A stretch of 64,000 nt of DNA from Arsenicibacter rosenii (GCF_001870735.1 NZ_MORL01000009.1:186001-250000), one strand, 5' to 3'. Positions 16,827 to 25,951 are shown, counted from the stretch's first letter. Notes: a model not told the origin generated them from the sequence alone. Translations and numbers: made by a program.

Positions 16827-17795
16827 TTATACCGCCCCAATCATCTTCTTCATCTTCTCGAAGCTGGTCTTCGCCACTACGGCAGCATCCTGCGCATAGT
16901 AGCCCTTGTTAAAGACCTCAAGCGACAGAACAATCGTCTTACCATCGGTTTTAATCTTCCGCAGAATATCCTGAATCGGTGCGACACCATCGCCCGGATA
17001 AACCCGGTCGGCATCAACAATAGTTTCCCGCGGCATATTGGCCGGATAATCATTAACGTGGAACACCTCAATAGCCGCCGGACCGACAAGCGGCAGGCTG
17101 TCCAGGCTCGAACCGCCCTTGTAAAGGTGATACACATCGAGCAGCACCCGCGCTTTCGGGTGGCCGCTTTCGATAGCAACATACATGACATCGCTCAACC
17201 GGTTCAGGTTATGTGAGAAGCCCCATAATTCGAGGTGCGGCACCACGCCTGTCTGGTCGCCCAGCTCCAGAATGGCCCGATAACGTTCAGCCACCTTGCG
17301 CAAATCCAGTTTTTCGCCTTTAGGGTCAGTCGCTCCAACTGCCGGGGCAGCCGTCCGCCGGCAACCCACTTCGGCCAGTTGCTCCATTTCCCGTTTCAGC
17401 TGATCAAGGCCTTTGGCCCGCGCCGCATCATCGCTGATGATCCATGGCGCAAAACCGATGGCATTTTCTATTTTTATCCCCAGATCACCCAGTATCCGGC
17501 GGGCTTCCGCAGCGGTACCGCCGCCTTTCAGGTAATTTTGCAGGGTATCGACCCAGATTTCGACCGACCGGAAACCCGCTTTTGATACGGTTTCCAGTTC
17601 TTTAACAAAGCCCAGTTTATGCCCTCGTAACGTACTCATGTTCAGGCAGGGCACAAAGGCAGGGGCGGCTTTCAGGATGGCCGGTTCATGCGAAGCAACT
17701 ACTGCAGCAGAAGCCATTGAGGGGGTTATCGCCACGCCCGACAAGGCTCCTAACGCCGTCAAGGCCCGGCGCCGATTCATTGAAGATTCAGACAT
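16827..17795 (-). CDS. Exported sugar phosphate isomerase/epimerase-like TIM-barrel protein
   Basis: 322 residues. The N-terminus has NRRRALTALGALSGVAITPSMASA, a Tat-type signal with AxA cleavage near residue 30. The mature part is an AP-endonuclease-2/xylose-isomerase-like TIM barrel: CLNMSTLRGH, GFRSVEIWVDTL, HLELWGFSHN, LLDVYHLYKGG, FHVNDYPANMPRE and LSLEVFNKGYYAQD carry the acidic/His metal-binding positions (E, D, H, E). Such exported barrels often accompany Gfo/Idh/MocA oxidoreductases in Bacteroidota sugar or inositol-like metabolism, as here. Reaction and substrate are unknown. Confidence 0.87.
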   Translation of the reverse strand: MSESSMNRRRALTALGALSGVAITPSMASAAVVASHEPAILKAAPAFVPCLNMSTLRGHKLGFVKELETVSKAGFRSVEIWVDTLQNYLKGGGTAAEARRILGDLGIKIENAIGFAPWIISDDAARAKGLDQLKREMEQLAEVGCRRTAAPAVGATDPKGEKLDLRKVAERYRAILELGDQTGVVPHLELWGFSHNLNRLSDVMYVAIESGHPKARVLLDVYHLYKGGSSLDSLPLVGPAAIEVFHVNDYPANMPRETIVDADRVYPGDGVAPIQDILRKIKTDGKTIVLSLEVFNKGYYAQDAAVVAKTSFEKMKKMIGAV

Positions 17796-17972
17796 AAAGG
17801 TTCAGGTATCTAATGCTGATTATGATTTACGAAGTACGATGTACGATTTCATGTTAGCTTAAACATTGCCTTCGGGGCACACAACCAGCGGTATGTCTCT
17901 ACCAGGGCCGGATGTTTCCGAAATATAGCAAAACCGGAACAAGTTCCGGGAATCAGGGTTTTAGCACATACC

Positions 17973-18665
17973 ATGGCAAACTATACACATTTGCACGACT
18001 GGAATCTGACCCCGTCAGAAGCCGTTGCGTTGCAGCAGACACTGCGGTACAGCATCCGGATCGAACAGCCGGTGGCTCCGTTCAGGACTATTGCAGGCTG
18101 CGACATCTCGTTCAATAAGTTTGAAGAGACGGTATATGCCGGCATTGTGGTCCTCCGCCTTGATACCCTCGAAACCATTGAAGAATCGGGTGTCGTCAGC
18201 AGGGCCACGTTTCCGTATATTCCGGGCTTGCTGTCGTTCAGGGAGATTCCGGCCCTGCTCGAGGCCTGGGCAAATCTCGAAACAGATCCCGATGTGGTGA
18301 TGTTTGACGGCCACGGTACTGCCCACCCGCGCCGGATCGGCATTGCCTCCCACGGCGGCTTGTGGCTCAACAAACCTGCTTTTGGCTGCGGCAAATCCGT
18401 CCTTGTCGGAAAATTCGACCAACCGGCTCCCGAACAGGGCAACTGGACACCCATGCGCCACTACGGCGATGTAGTCGGGGCAGCATTACGGACGAAGAAC
18501 AAAGTGACGCCCGTCTATGTATCGCCCGGCCATCTGATTGATTTACAGACCACAATTGCCCTGACCTTACAGTGCGATGGCGGCTACCGGATTCCGGAGC
18601 CCACGCGCCGTGCTCATTTGCTGGTCAACAACCTGCGTAAAGCCGCTAAAGATCCGCAAACCTAA
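17973..18665 (+). CDS. nfi: Endonuclease V (deoxyinosine 3'-endonuclease)
   Basis: 230 residues, normal family length. Seen: AGCDISF (first catalytic Asp), TFPYIPGLLSFREIPALLEAW (the family's PYxPGxLxFRE wedge/catalytic Glu region), DGHGTAHPRRIGIASHGGL (second Asp and conserved Gly/His), and VYVSPGHLIDLQT. The enzyme cuts the second phosphodiester bond 3' of deoxyinosine, starting repair of deaminated adenine; some homologues act on inosine in RNA. The ATG at 17973 is preceded by a poor ribosome site, common in this phylum. Its last 20 bases overlap the end of the convergent oxidoreductase gene, so the two mRNAs can pair at their 3' ends. Confidence 0.93.
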   Translation: MANYTHLHDWNLTPSEAVALQQTLRYSIRIEQPVAPFRTIAGCDISFNKFEETVYAGIVVLRLDTLETIEESGVVSRATFPYIPGLLSFREIPALLEAWANLETDPDVVMFDGHGTAHPRRIGIASHGGLWLNKPAFGCGKSVLVGKFDQPAPEQGNWTPMRHYGDVVGAALRTKNKVTPVYVSPGHLIDLQTTIALTLQCDGGYRIPEPTRRAHLLVNNLRKAAKDPQT

Positions 18666-19713
18666 CGACCCCGCCCATTCGGGTTGATTCGTAAATGGCC
18701 TGAAACAAGGCTACGACCCGGCGACCGTCTTCACCTGTAACCAGCGGCGGCCGGTTATCGCGGACAGCCGCGCAGAAGTCGCGGAGCTGCTCGGCAAAAA
18801 AGTGCGACATCACGTCGATGGTTTCAAAATGAGCGGCTTCTTCGGCCACCCAGCCCGCCAGCAAATGCTCCTCGCCGGGCACGGTCCATAAATCATTGGC
18901 GGGCGGCTCCTGAATAGTCGTCATCCCGGCAACAAACATGGAACCGCCATCGGTCTGCACCCCGATCGATGCCCCGTTCTGCCCGTGGATGTGTACTTTA
19001 CCATAGATGCCCGGCTTTTGCGAGTTACTGACTACGATATTGCCGATACCGCCGTTTTTAAACTTGACAATAGCGACGGCCGTATCGTCGACCTCGATAT
19101 ACGGGTGGTTTATATTTTTCCAGATGCCAAACAGTTCTTCCGGCTCGCCCATATACCAAAGCAGCAAATCCAGCTGATGGGGTGCCTGATTGACCAGCAC
19201 GCCACCGCCTTCGCCTGCCCACGACCCGCGCCATGGATCGCTGCGGTAATAAGCTTCATCGCGCCAGCCCAGCAGATTCACCATTCCCAGCGACGGATTA
19301 CCGATTTTACCGGCATCAATGGCTTCCCGCACACGTTGCGACGAGCGGTAAAAACGCCGCTGGCTGATGGTCCCCAGCCAACGACCGGCCTTCTTCGCCG
19401 CATTGATCATCGCATCACAATCGGCTAAGGTTGAGGCCAGTGGCTTTTCGACCAGCACGTTAGCACCTGCTTCGAGCGCGGCAACGGCCGGTTCGCGGTG
19501 AGCCGGATGGGGCGTACAGACAATACACACGTCTACTTGCTCCGTAGCAACCATATCGGCAACATTTGTGTAAGGTCGTATGTTATATTGTTGAGCAAAG
19601 GCAGCAGCTTTGGTTGCATCACGGCCATAAACAGCCACCAGTGTACCCACTTGCTGAGCCGCTTTTGCATGCAGGTGGCTAACTTTTCCGTAGCCAATTA
19701 ACGCAATGTTCAT
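18646..19713 (-). CDS. Cytoplasmic Gfo/Idh/MocA-family oxidoreductase
   Basis: 355 residues with no signal peptide, unlike the Tat-exported relative at 14243. Rossmann motif MNIALIGYGKVSHLHAKAA at the start, CIVCTPHPAHREPAVAALEAGA, VLVEKPLAS (the family EKP lysine), and the GGGVLVNQAPHQLDLLLWYMG catalytic region. Probable NAD(P)-dependent dehydrogenase of a sugar, sugar acid or inositol. Its 3' end overlaps the endonuclease V gene by 20 bases on the opposite strand. No pathway partner is adjacent, so the substrate cannot be deduced. Confidence 0.9.
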   Translation of the reverse strand: MNIALIGYGKVSHLHAKAAQQVGTLVAVYGRDATKAAAFAQQYNIRPYTNVADMVATEQVDVCIVCTPHPAHREPAVAALEAGANVLVEKPLASTLADCDAMINAAKKAGRWLGTISQRRFYRSSQRVREAIDAGKIGNPSLGMVNLLGWRDEAYYRSDPWRGSWAGEGGGVLVNQAPHQLDLLLWYMGEPEELFGIWKNINHPYIEVDDTAVAIVKFKNGGIGNIVVSNSQKPGIYGKVHIHGQNGASIGVQTDGGSMFVAGMTTIQEPPANDLWTVPGEEHLLAGWVAEEAAHFETIDVMSHFFAEQLRDFCAAVRDNRPPLVTGEDGRRVVALFQAIYESTRMGGVVRFADL

Positions 19714-19887
19714 ATTCGTGTAAGAATCTCTTAACTTTCGCCAGAAATTAGTGAAGAACCGACTAGCGAAGTAAGCAAAGGACGTAAGAAGAAAGACAGT
19801 TGCTGAACGACATTACTCATTTACCGTTATTTCTGACCGTGTTTTCTGCTTAACCTCTACCGGTTATCGTTTCTTTACCTTCCAATC

Positions 19888-20721
19888 ATGACATTACAAG
19901 ATTTCATACAGACTGCCCTGGCCGAAGATGTCGGCGACGGCGATCATACCTCCCTCGCTACCATTCCGGCCGACGCCAAACGACGGGCACGGTTATTAGT
20001 CAAAGAAGCCGGGGTGCTCGCCGGCGTAGATGTTGCCCTGGCGATCTTTAACGAAGTAGACCCTGCGTTTGAGATCGATGTATTGATCGAAGATGGGGCA
20101 GCCATTAAACCGGGTGATATTGTCCTGACCGTCAGCGGTAATTCGCAGCATATCCTGAAGGCGGAACGACTGGTACTGAACACCATGCAGCGCATGAGCG
20201 GCATTGCCACGCATACGCGCGAAATGGTTAAGCTACTGGAGGGCACCAATGCCAAACTGCTCGATACGCGCAAAACGACCCCAAACTTCCGCCTTTGCGA
20301 GAAGATGGCGACCCATATCGGCGGTGCCGAAAACCATCGGTTCGGGCTGTATGACATGATTCTGATCAAGGACAATCACATCAGCTATGCGGGTGGTATC
20401 GAAGCCGCGATTACTAAAGCAAATGAATACCTGCAACGTACCGGCCGGACGCTCGAAATTGAGGTGGAAGCCCGCACACGGGAGGAAGTGGAAGAAGTAA
20501 TCCGGGTCGGCAACGTCGATATTATTCTGCTCGACAACTTTACGCCGGATCAGGTCCGGGAAATGGTACAGCTGGTCGACGGCCGGTTTGTGACCGAAGC
20601 CTCCGGCGGTATTGACGAAACAAACCTGCGGGCCTACGCCGAAACGGGTGTGAATTATATCTCGTCGGGCGCGCTGACCCATCAGATTAAAAGCCTTGAT
20701 CTGAGTTTGAAAGCCTATTAA
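19888..20721 (+). CDS. nadC: Nicotinate-nucleotide pyrophosphorylase (carboxylating)
   Basis: 277 residues, normal length. It converts quinolinate and PRPP to nicotinate mononucleotide, CO2 and PPi in de novo NAD synthesis. Visible: AEDVGDGDHTSLATIP, ERLVLNTMQRMSGIAT, LLDTRKTTPNFRLCEKMA (phosphate/quinolinate-binding Arg/Lys), GGAENHRFGLYDMILIKDNH, IEVEARTREEVEE, DIILLDNFTPDQV and EASGGI. First gene of the operon nadC-nadA-nadB, which together make NaMN from aspartate. The 174-base gap upstream holds no recognised regulatory element. Confidence 0.96.
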   Translation: MTLQDFIQTALAEDVGDGDHTSLATIPADAKRRARLLVKEAGVLAGVDVALAIFNEVDPAFEIDVLIEDGAAIKPGDIVLTVSGNSQHILKAERLVLNTMQRMSGIATHTREMVKLLEGTNAKLLDTRKTTPNFRLCEKMATHIGGAENHRFGLYDMILIKDNHISYAGGIEAAITKANEYLQRTGRTLEIEVEARTREEVEEVIRVGNVDIILLDNFTPDQVREMVQLVDGRFVTEASGGIDETNLRAYAETGVNYISSGALTHQIKSLDLSLKAY

Positions 20722-20730
20722 TTGGTTGTT

Positions 20731-20826
20731 ATTAACCACTGAGTAACACAAAGTAAAAAGCACAGAGTCCCACTGAGTTGATTCCGTGTAACTCCGTGCC
20801 CAACTCAGTGAAACCCCGTGGTTAAT
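20731..20826. repeat. Long imperfect inverted-repeat element inside the nad operon
   Basis: Outer arms ATTAACCAC (20731-20739) and GTGGTTAAT (20818-20826) enclose inner perfect arms CACTGAGTTG (20771-20780) and CAACTCAGTG (20801-20810), with related CACAGAGT and ACTCCGTG words between. It fills most of the 132-base nadC-nadA gap. The modular CACTGAG/CACAGAG pattern looks like a dispersed intergenic repeat rather than a gene-specific regulator. Confidence 0.7.
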
Positions 20827-20853
20827 CCTTCTGTTATTTTACTTTATTACAGC

Positions 20854-21855
20854 ATGGCAACATTCCCATTAACACTCGAAGAAGAAGTCGCGCAGGTTGG
20901 CTATATCAGCCGCTCGACCCCAAAAGATAAACAGGTACTGATCGACGAAATCCGGCGGATGAAAAAAGAGAAAAACGCCGTTATTCTCGCTCACTACTAC
21001 GTCGACAGCGATATTCAGGACCTGGCCGACTACATCGGCGACAGCCTTGGCCTGAGCCAGCAGGCAGCCGCTACCGAAGCCGACATGATTGTGTTCTGTG
21101 GCGTACACTTTATGGGCGAAACGGCCAAAATCCTCTCGCCTGAAAAGAAAGTGGTTATTCCGGATACGAACGCCGGCTGCTCCCTGGCCGACTCGGCGCC
21201 TGCCGATCAGTTTGCGGCCTTCAAGGCGCAGTATCCCGATCACATTGTGTTGTCGTACATCAACTGTTCGGCCGACATCAAGGCGCTTTCCGACATCATC
21301 GTTACGTCGTCGAACGCGCTGAAGATTGTGCAAAGCCTGCCCGCCGATCAGAAAATCATTTTTGCACCGGACGCCAACCTCGGCCGGTACATCATGAATA
21401 AAACCGGCCGGGATATGGTACTCTGGGACGGTGCGTGTATCGTTCACATCGACATTTCGCAGGAAAAACTGAACGCTCTGCGGGTTAAATATCCGGAAGC
21501 TAAATTCATTGCCCACCCTGAGTGCCAGGAACATATCCTGACCCAGGCCGACTACATCGGTTCAACGACGGCGCTGCTGAAATACGTGGTCGACAGTCCG
21601 GACGAAGTGTTTATCGTGGGTACCGAAGCCGGTATCCTGCACAAAATGAAGCAGGCGGTTCCGAACAAGAAGATCATTCCGGCCCCGGCGAGTGAGAACA
21701 ATACCTGTGCCTGCTCCGAATGTCCGTACATGAAGATGAATACGCTTGAGAAGCTGTATAACTGTCTGTATTACGAACTTCCTGAGATTCATGTACCGGA
21801 AGATGTACGGGTAAAAGCGGAAGCGTCGGTGCTTAGAATGCTGGAATTGAGTTAA
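20854..21855 (+). CDS. nadA: Quinolinate synthase
   Basis: 333 residues from ATG 20854. A longer reading from GTG 20818 would begin inside the repeat element and adds 12 residues unlike the family, so I reject it. The enzyme condenses iminoaspartate with dihydroxyacetone phosphate to quinolinate using an oxygen-sensitive 4Fe-4S cluster. Seen: [24 protein letters not shown], cluster-ligand cysteines in [16 protein letters not shown], the [10 protein letters not shown] region and a late [16 protein letters not shown], plus HPEC and [10 protein letters not shown]. Cotranscribed between nadC and nadB; nadB follows 45 bases later and supplies the iminoaspartate. Confidence 0.95.
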   Translation: MATFPLTLEEEVAQVGYISRSTPKDKQVLIDEIRRMKKEKNAVILAHYYVDSDIQDLADYIGDSLGLSQQAAATEADMIVFCGVHFMGETAKILSPEKKVVIPDTNAGCSLADSAPADQFAAFKAQYPDHIVLSYINCSADIKALSDIIVTSSNALKIVQSLPADQKIIFAPDANLGRYIMNKTGRDMVLWDGACIVHIDISQEKLNALRVKYPEAKFIAHPECQEHILTQADYIGSTTALLKYVVDSPDEVFIVGTEAGILHKMKQAVPNKKIIPAPASENNTCACSECPYMKMNTLEKLYNCLYYELPEIHVPEDVRVKAEASVLRMLELS

Positions 21856-21900
21856 GCCTGCTTCAGAAAGGCGACCTGAAACATTGATAGATTGCTGCCA

Positions 21901-23493
21901 ATGCCTAATCAATATGATTTCCTTGTCATCGGCTCCGGAATCGCGGGGCTGAGCTATGCCACTAAGCTGGCTATTCATTTTGAAGAACGTCAGCAACCCG
22001 TCCGGATTGCGGTTATTACCAAGGTCTGGGCCGACGAGACCAATACCAAATACGCCCAGGGAGGCATCGCCGCCGTTTGGTCGGAAGACGATTCGTTTGA
22101 AAAGCACATCGAAGATACCATGATCGCCGGGGACTACCTGAGTGACCGCAAGATCGTGGAAATTGTCGTGCGCGAAGCGCCCGAGCGGATCCGGGAACTC
22201 ATCAGCTACGGTACCCGATTCGATAAGGAAGAAGACGGCGATTATGACCTTGCCCGGGAAGGGGGGCACTCCGATCACCGGATTCTGCACTTTAAAGACA
22301 TCACCGGTGCCGAAATTGAACGGGCGCTCCTCGAGAAAGCCCACTCAATGCCGTCGATTACCATTTTGACCCACTTTTACGCGGTTGACCTCATCACCCG
22401 CCACCACCTGGGCGAAACCGTGCATCGCTACGACGCTGATAACAAATGTTTCGGCGCCTATGTGCTCAACACCGAGACGGGCTCGGTAGAGCGGTTTCTG
22501 GCCAAAACAACCCTGCTGGCAACGGGCGGCATCGGCAATATTTACCAGAACACGACCAACCCAACCATTGCCACCGGCGACGGCATTGCGATGGCCTACC
22601 GTGCCAAAGCGATCTGCAAGGATATGGAATTTATCCAGTTCCACCCGACAGCACTGTATGAACCCGGCAAGAAGCCGAACTTCCTGATTTCGGAGGCTGT
22701 CCGCGGTTTTGGCGGCATTCTGCGCAACATGAAAGGCGAAACCTTCATGGAGCATTATGACCCCCGGCTGTCACTCGCCCCGCGCGACATCGTTGCCCGT
22801 GCCATCGACTCCGAGATGAAAAAATACGGTGATCCGCACGTGTACCTGGATGTAACGCACTGCAATTACGACGAGTTTATCGAACACTTCCCGAACATCA
22901 CGGCTTATTGCCGCGATCACCTCGGCATTGATGTACGCAAGGATTTTATTCCGGTTGTACCGGCGCAGCACTACATGTGCGGGGGCATTAAGGTTAATGA
23001 GTACGGGCAGACCAACCTTAATTTCCTGTATGCGGCCGGTGAGTGTTCCTGCACAGGCCTGCACGGTGCTAACCGGCTGGCCTCCAATTCCTTGCTGGAA
23101 GCGGTTGTTTTCGGCCACAGGGCGTATCTGAAAACTATTGAAGAATACGAACAGGCAGTTCTCCCGGACAATATTCCGGATTGGGACGACCGTGGTACTA
23201 CGCACCCTGAAGAGCTGGTACTGGTCACGGAGATGCAGCGCGAACTGGAGTCGATTATGTCGAACTATGTCGGGATTGTGCGCTCAAACCGCCGGATGAA
23301 ACGGGCCATGGACCGGCTTGGCCTCATTTATCTGGAGCACGAGGAGCTATACCGCCAATCCAACGTATCGGCCCGCATCTGCGAGCTCCGGAATATGATC
23401 GAAGTGGCGTATCTGGTGATCAAAGCCGCCATGTCGCGCCGCGATAACCGGGGGTTGCATTATAATATTGATCTGGTGAAGCACGAGGCGTAG
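21901..23493 (+). CDS. nadB: L-aspartate oxidase
   Basis: 530 residues from ATG 21901; a TTG three codons earlier is less likely. The FAD-dependent enzyme oxidises L-aspartate to iminoaspartate, the unstable substrate of NadA. Seen: FAD motif FLVIGSGIAGLSYATKLA at the N-terminus, KYAQGGIAAVW, REGGHSDHRILH, LATGGIGNIYQNTTNP, QFHPTALYEPG, MCGGIKVNEYG and GLHGANRLASNSLLEAVVFG, which are hallmarks of the succinate dehydrogenase/aspartate oxidase flavoprotein family, followed by a C-terminal helical domain. Last gene of the nadCAB operon; a hairpin lies just after the stop. Confidence 0.96.
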   Translation: MPNQYDFLVIGSGIAGLSYATKLAIHFEERQQPVRIAVITKVWADETNTKYAQGGIAAVWSEDDSFEKHIEDTMIAGDYLSDRKIVEIVVREAPERIRELISYGTRFDKEEDGDYDLAREGGHSDHRILHFKDITGAEIERALLEKAHSMPSITILTHFYAVDLITRHHLGETVHRYDADNKCFGAYVLNTETGSVERFLAKTTLLATGGIGNIYQNTTNPTIATGDGIAMAYRAKAICKDMEFIQFHPTALYEPGKKPNFLISEAVRGFGGILRNMKGETFMEHYDPRLSLAPRDIVARAIDSEMKKYGDPHVYLDVTHCNYDEFIEHFPNITAYCRDHLGIDVRKDFIPVVPAQHYMCGGIKVNEYGQTNLNFLYAAGECSCTGLHGANRLASNSLLEAVVFGHRAYLKTIEEYEQAVLPDNIPDWDDRGTTHPEELVLVTEMQRELESIMSNYVGIVRSNRRMKRAMDRLGLIYLEHEELYRQSNVSARICELRNMIEVAYLVIKAAMSRRDNRGLHYNIDLVKHEA

Positions 23494-23502
23494 TTACTGA
23501 AA

Positions 23503-23549
23503 CGTTCTGCCAGAATAGAGATCGATAATATCACTACGCTGGCAGAACG
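23503..23549. terminator. Hairpin at the nadB / RNA ligase convergent junction
   Basis: Perfect 11-base arms CGTTCTGCCAG (23503-23513) and CTGGCAGAACG (23539-23549) with a 25-base loop. No T-run, so termination is inferred from position. Confidence 0.5.
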
Positions 23550-23567
23550 ATGCCTGTCTTATATCAG

Positions 23568-24584
23568 CTACTCACCATACTTTAGCAGAAACTCAGGATT
23601 AATTGCCTTAAAACTAACCCGGCCGGTGATGACATCCCCATCAGAAACCGGTCCGCCGGTTTGTGTCAGGTAAGGGCGGATAATGATTCCTTCCGCCCAT
23701 GCTTCTTTACATAGCGTACTTTTCCTGGTAGCCATACCGACAATTGTATCAATGCTGTTTTGTAGTGCATAGTCCACGGCAAGCACAGGTACCATGGGTA
23801 AATCCAGACGGGTAAGCAACTCCACAAACTCCTGAAAACTAAAATACCGGGACCGGTCAATGTCAAATGCATTGAAGAAGTAAACGGTCTGACCACGCAG
23901 TTTCAGCTTATTCCCCTGAATACCTTCCCCGACAAGTTCTCCCTGCAAGGCTATATTTTTACCTGTAGCCCGCAACTTATTTTCAATGTCCAGCTGACGT
24001 GCGACCTTCCAGAAGCTATTTTCCTGATCTTCCAATAGTTCGAGATTACGACTGCAAACACCAAACTCATTATTATTGACGAAATAGGTGGCCGAACTGC
24101 CGTCAAGCTTTTCAGTTACGTAACAACGCTCTCCCAGATAGGTATCCAGTACCTCCTGTAGTACCTGTACCCGCGTTTCATCTGTTTTTGGGATAAATGA
24201 AGGAAATCTGCCTTTAGCAACGCCATCCAGACAGGCCGGCATCGGTGGTTCATACTTCCGGACGCCCAGCAACTCTGTACAGTCGGCACCTTCTTCCAGA
24301 ACGGCACCCGCCGGTACGATTGCCAGCGGGAAACAAATGCCCTGCGACACCTGCCCACGAAGTCGCACCGTTCTGATCCGCATACCCCGTGGCTTCAAAA
24401 AATCAAACTCGGGCCGGTCGGGCAGCAAACTGTCAATTTCACAGTACACCGCTAAATCTCCTGCCTGAAACTCTCCTTTTTTGACAACTAATTGCCATCC
24501 TAATACAGACGCCCTTTCGATTGCATCTGCTCCTTCGATTGGTGTTAACGCATTAATGCGCTGAATGCTTGCTAATTTTCTCAC
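23568..24584 (-). CDS. RNA ligase of the Deinococcus DraRnl (Rnl5) type
   Basis: 338 residues, close to DraRnl. An N-terminal OB-like domain (about 1-120: VVKKGEFQAGDLAVYCEIDSLLP, GMRIRTVRLRGQVSQGICFP) precedes the nucleotidyltransferase domain. Motif I is K159-L-D-G-S-S, with K159 the predicted AMP-accepting lysine; motif III/IIIa region YFFNAFDID, motif IV EGIIIRP and motif V SFKAINPEFLL are all present, so the active site looks intact. Family members seal 3'-OH/5'-PO4 nicks, preferring RNA on the 3'-OH side. It stands alone; no kinase, phosphatase or toxin RNase gene is adjacent, so its role (RNA repair or otherwise) is open. Confidence 0.88.
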   Translation of the reverse strand: MRKLASIQRINALTPIEGADAIERASVLGWQLVVKKGEFQAGDLAVYCEIDSLLPDRPEFDFLKPRGMRIRTVRLRGQVSQGICFPLAIVPAGAVLEEGADCTELLGVRKYEPPMPACLDGVAKGRFPSFIPKTDETRVQVLQEVLDTYLGERCYVTEKLDGSSATYFVNNNEFGVCSRNLELLEDQENSFWKVARQLDIENKLRATGKNIALQGELVGEGIQGNKLKLRGQTVYFFNAFDIDRSRYFSFQEFVELLTRLDLPMVPVLAVDYALQNSIDTIVGMATRKSTLCKEAWAEGIIIRPYLTQTGGPVSDGDVITGRVSFKAINPEFLLKYGE

Positions 24585-24692
24585 GCTGTTTGTAAACCGC
24601 GAAATGGTTTTACTGTGGTTTGGGTATGAAAGCGCGAAAATAAACCTATTCAGCTAAATGGTATTACTTTTCAGAAATACATATGATGACCG

Positions 24693-25535
24693 TCAAACCG
24701 GTAAACGGCTATTATTGCCCTCCGGCAATATCCGGTTCAGATATGCATAACAGCCGTAACAGATAGCCGCGCAGGCAGCCAGCAGACCCATATACAATCC
24801 GTCGTTGCCAATCCAGAGGCGGGTTGTGTTTACATCCATCTGCAGGGCATCATCGAAAAACAACGGCAGCGAGCTGAGACTGTTGTTCACAAAGTGCAGA
24901 AACATACACAGCCAGAGCGACCGGGTACGATAGTAAAGCCAGCCAAACGCAAGGCCCAGCAAACAGGCGTTGAGTGCCTGCGCCGGAATCATGTGAATAA
25001 CCCCGAAAATGACCGCTGACCAGATAATCGATTTGGCCGGACTGTATTGTTTCAGAAACCCATCCTCGATGATCCCCCGGAACAGTACCTCTTCCAGAAT
25101 CGGAGCGGCAATGACTGCCGTAATCACCATATCCTTGTTGAACAGTTCCCGCAGCAGCTCATTCAGTTTTTCGGGCATGGGAATCGTACTCACCAGCGGC
25201 TCCGCCAGCAGGCCCAGGGCGATCATACCAATCGCCGCAACCGGATAGACAATGGCCGGCACCGTAGCAAACGACAACGTACGGCTCCCCCGCTTCCCGA
25301 ACGCATACCAGATCGTTAGTCCGAAAGCCAGTACATACGCCAGCGTCTGACCAATCATATCCAGTACCGGCAGCTCCAGCTTTTCAGCTGCCAATTTCAG
25401 CCCGATAGAGGGAATGACCGCCGGTATCTGCATCAGCATCATGACTGCCATCAGCCACCAGGCCTGTTTAATCGTCGGATAATAGGCCGGTCTATACTGC
25501 ACCTCATTGTTCTCAGGTAATTGACTGGTCATCAT
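24693..25535 (-). CDS. CPBP-family intramembrane glutamic protease
   Basis: 280 residues from ATG 25535; ATG 25580 or TTG 25595 would extend it by 15-20 polar residues. About seven to eight membrane helices. The catalytic CPBP (Abi/RCE1-like) motifs are present: EEVLFRGIIEDGF (EExxxR), GVIHMIPAQALNA (second motif His) and LHFVNNSLSSLP (third motif His/Asn). Bacterial CPBP proteins are poorly understood; some process peptides or confer bacteriocin self-immunity. No bacteriocin-like gene is visible beside it. The family is clear; the substrate is not. Confidence 0.87.
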   Translation of the reverse strand: MMTSQLPENNEVQYRPAYYPTIKQAWWLMAVMMLMQIPAVIPSIGLKLAAEKLELPVLDMIGQTLAYVLAFGLTIWYAFGKRGSRTLSFATVPAIVYPVAAIGMIALGLLAEPLVSTIPMPEKLNELLRELFNKDMVITAVIAAPILEEVLFRGIIEDGFLKQYSPAKSIIWSAVIFGVIHMIPAQALNACLLGLAFGWLYYRTRSLWLCMFLHFVNNSLSSLPLFFDDALQMDVNTTRLWIGNDGLYMGLLAACAAICYGCYAYLNRILPEGNNSRLPV

Positions 25536-25750
25536 GTCATGTATGTGTTTAGGTTGAAGGTCGTTATGGCTCAATGACATCCATGTAATTGGCAAGCACT
25601 ATTATCAGGCAGCCCGGCAGAAACAGGCCGGCTTCGCGCCAGAAGGTGGGTTTGATCATGGCAGAACGGGATATATGCAAACAGGCTGTCAAAATATGCA
25701 TTTCCCGGCATAAATCAACAACCTGCTCTATCCAATACCAAAACCCTTTT

Positions 25751-25951
25751 TCAGGCCTTTGACCGCTGCCGCCGGTAATACTGCACCAACACCATCAAAC
25801 CACCACCAACAGCCGCACTCCGCATCCCGGCATCTTCGCCGGATTGCCACGCCTGAAAACAAAAACCAAGTAAAACCAGAAAGACCAGCGTTGCCACCAC
25901 AAACACCAGGCGAGACTCGTAAACCGAGAAGAAACGTTTCAGTAAGTTCAT
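25751..25951 (-). CDS. Predicted small two-helix membrane protein
   Basis: 66 residues from ATG 25951. The sequence shows MNLLKRFFSVYES, a strong hydrophobic helix (about 15-33, RLVFVVATLVFLVLLGFCF), a short polar loop (QAWQSGEDAG), a second weaker helix and a basic tail YYRRQRSKA. This looks like a real small membrane protein rather than chance, but there is no homologue I recognise. It fills the gap between the CPBP protease and the divergent symporter. Longer readings start upstream in Cys-rich sequence and are less likely. Confidence 0.45.
   Translation of the reverse strand: MNLLKRFFSVYESRLVFVVATLVFLVLLGFCFQAWQSGEDAGMRSAAVGGGLMVLVQYYRRQRSKA

Noticed and set aside
20818-20853. GTG start of nadA twelve codons upstream
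   Set aside because: It falls inside the inverted-repeat element and adds residues that are not typical of quinolinate synthase; ATG 20854 fits.
21562-22344. 260-residue minus-strand open frame across the nadA-nadB junction
   Set aside because: It lies fully antisense to two certain genes, has no family features, and spans their gap only by chance.
23568-25951. RNA ligase, CPBP protease and small membrane protein as a phage-defence island
   Set aside because: They lie on one strand but have wide gaps, no nuclease, NTPase or toxin partner, and no compositional shift visible by eye. Context is too weak to claim a system.
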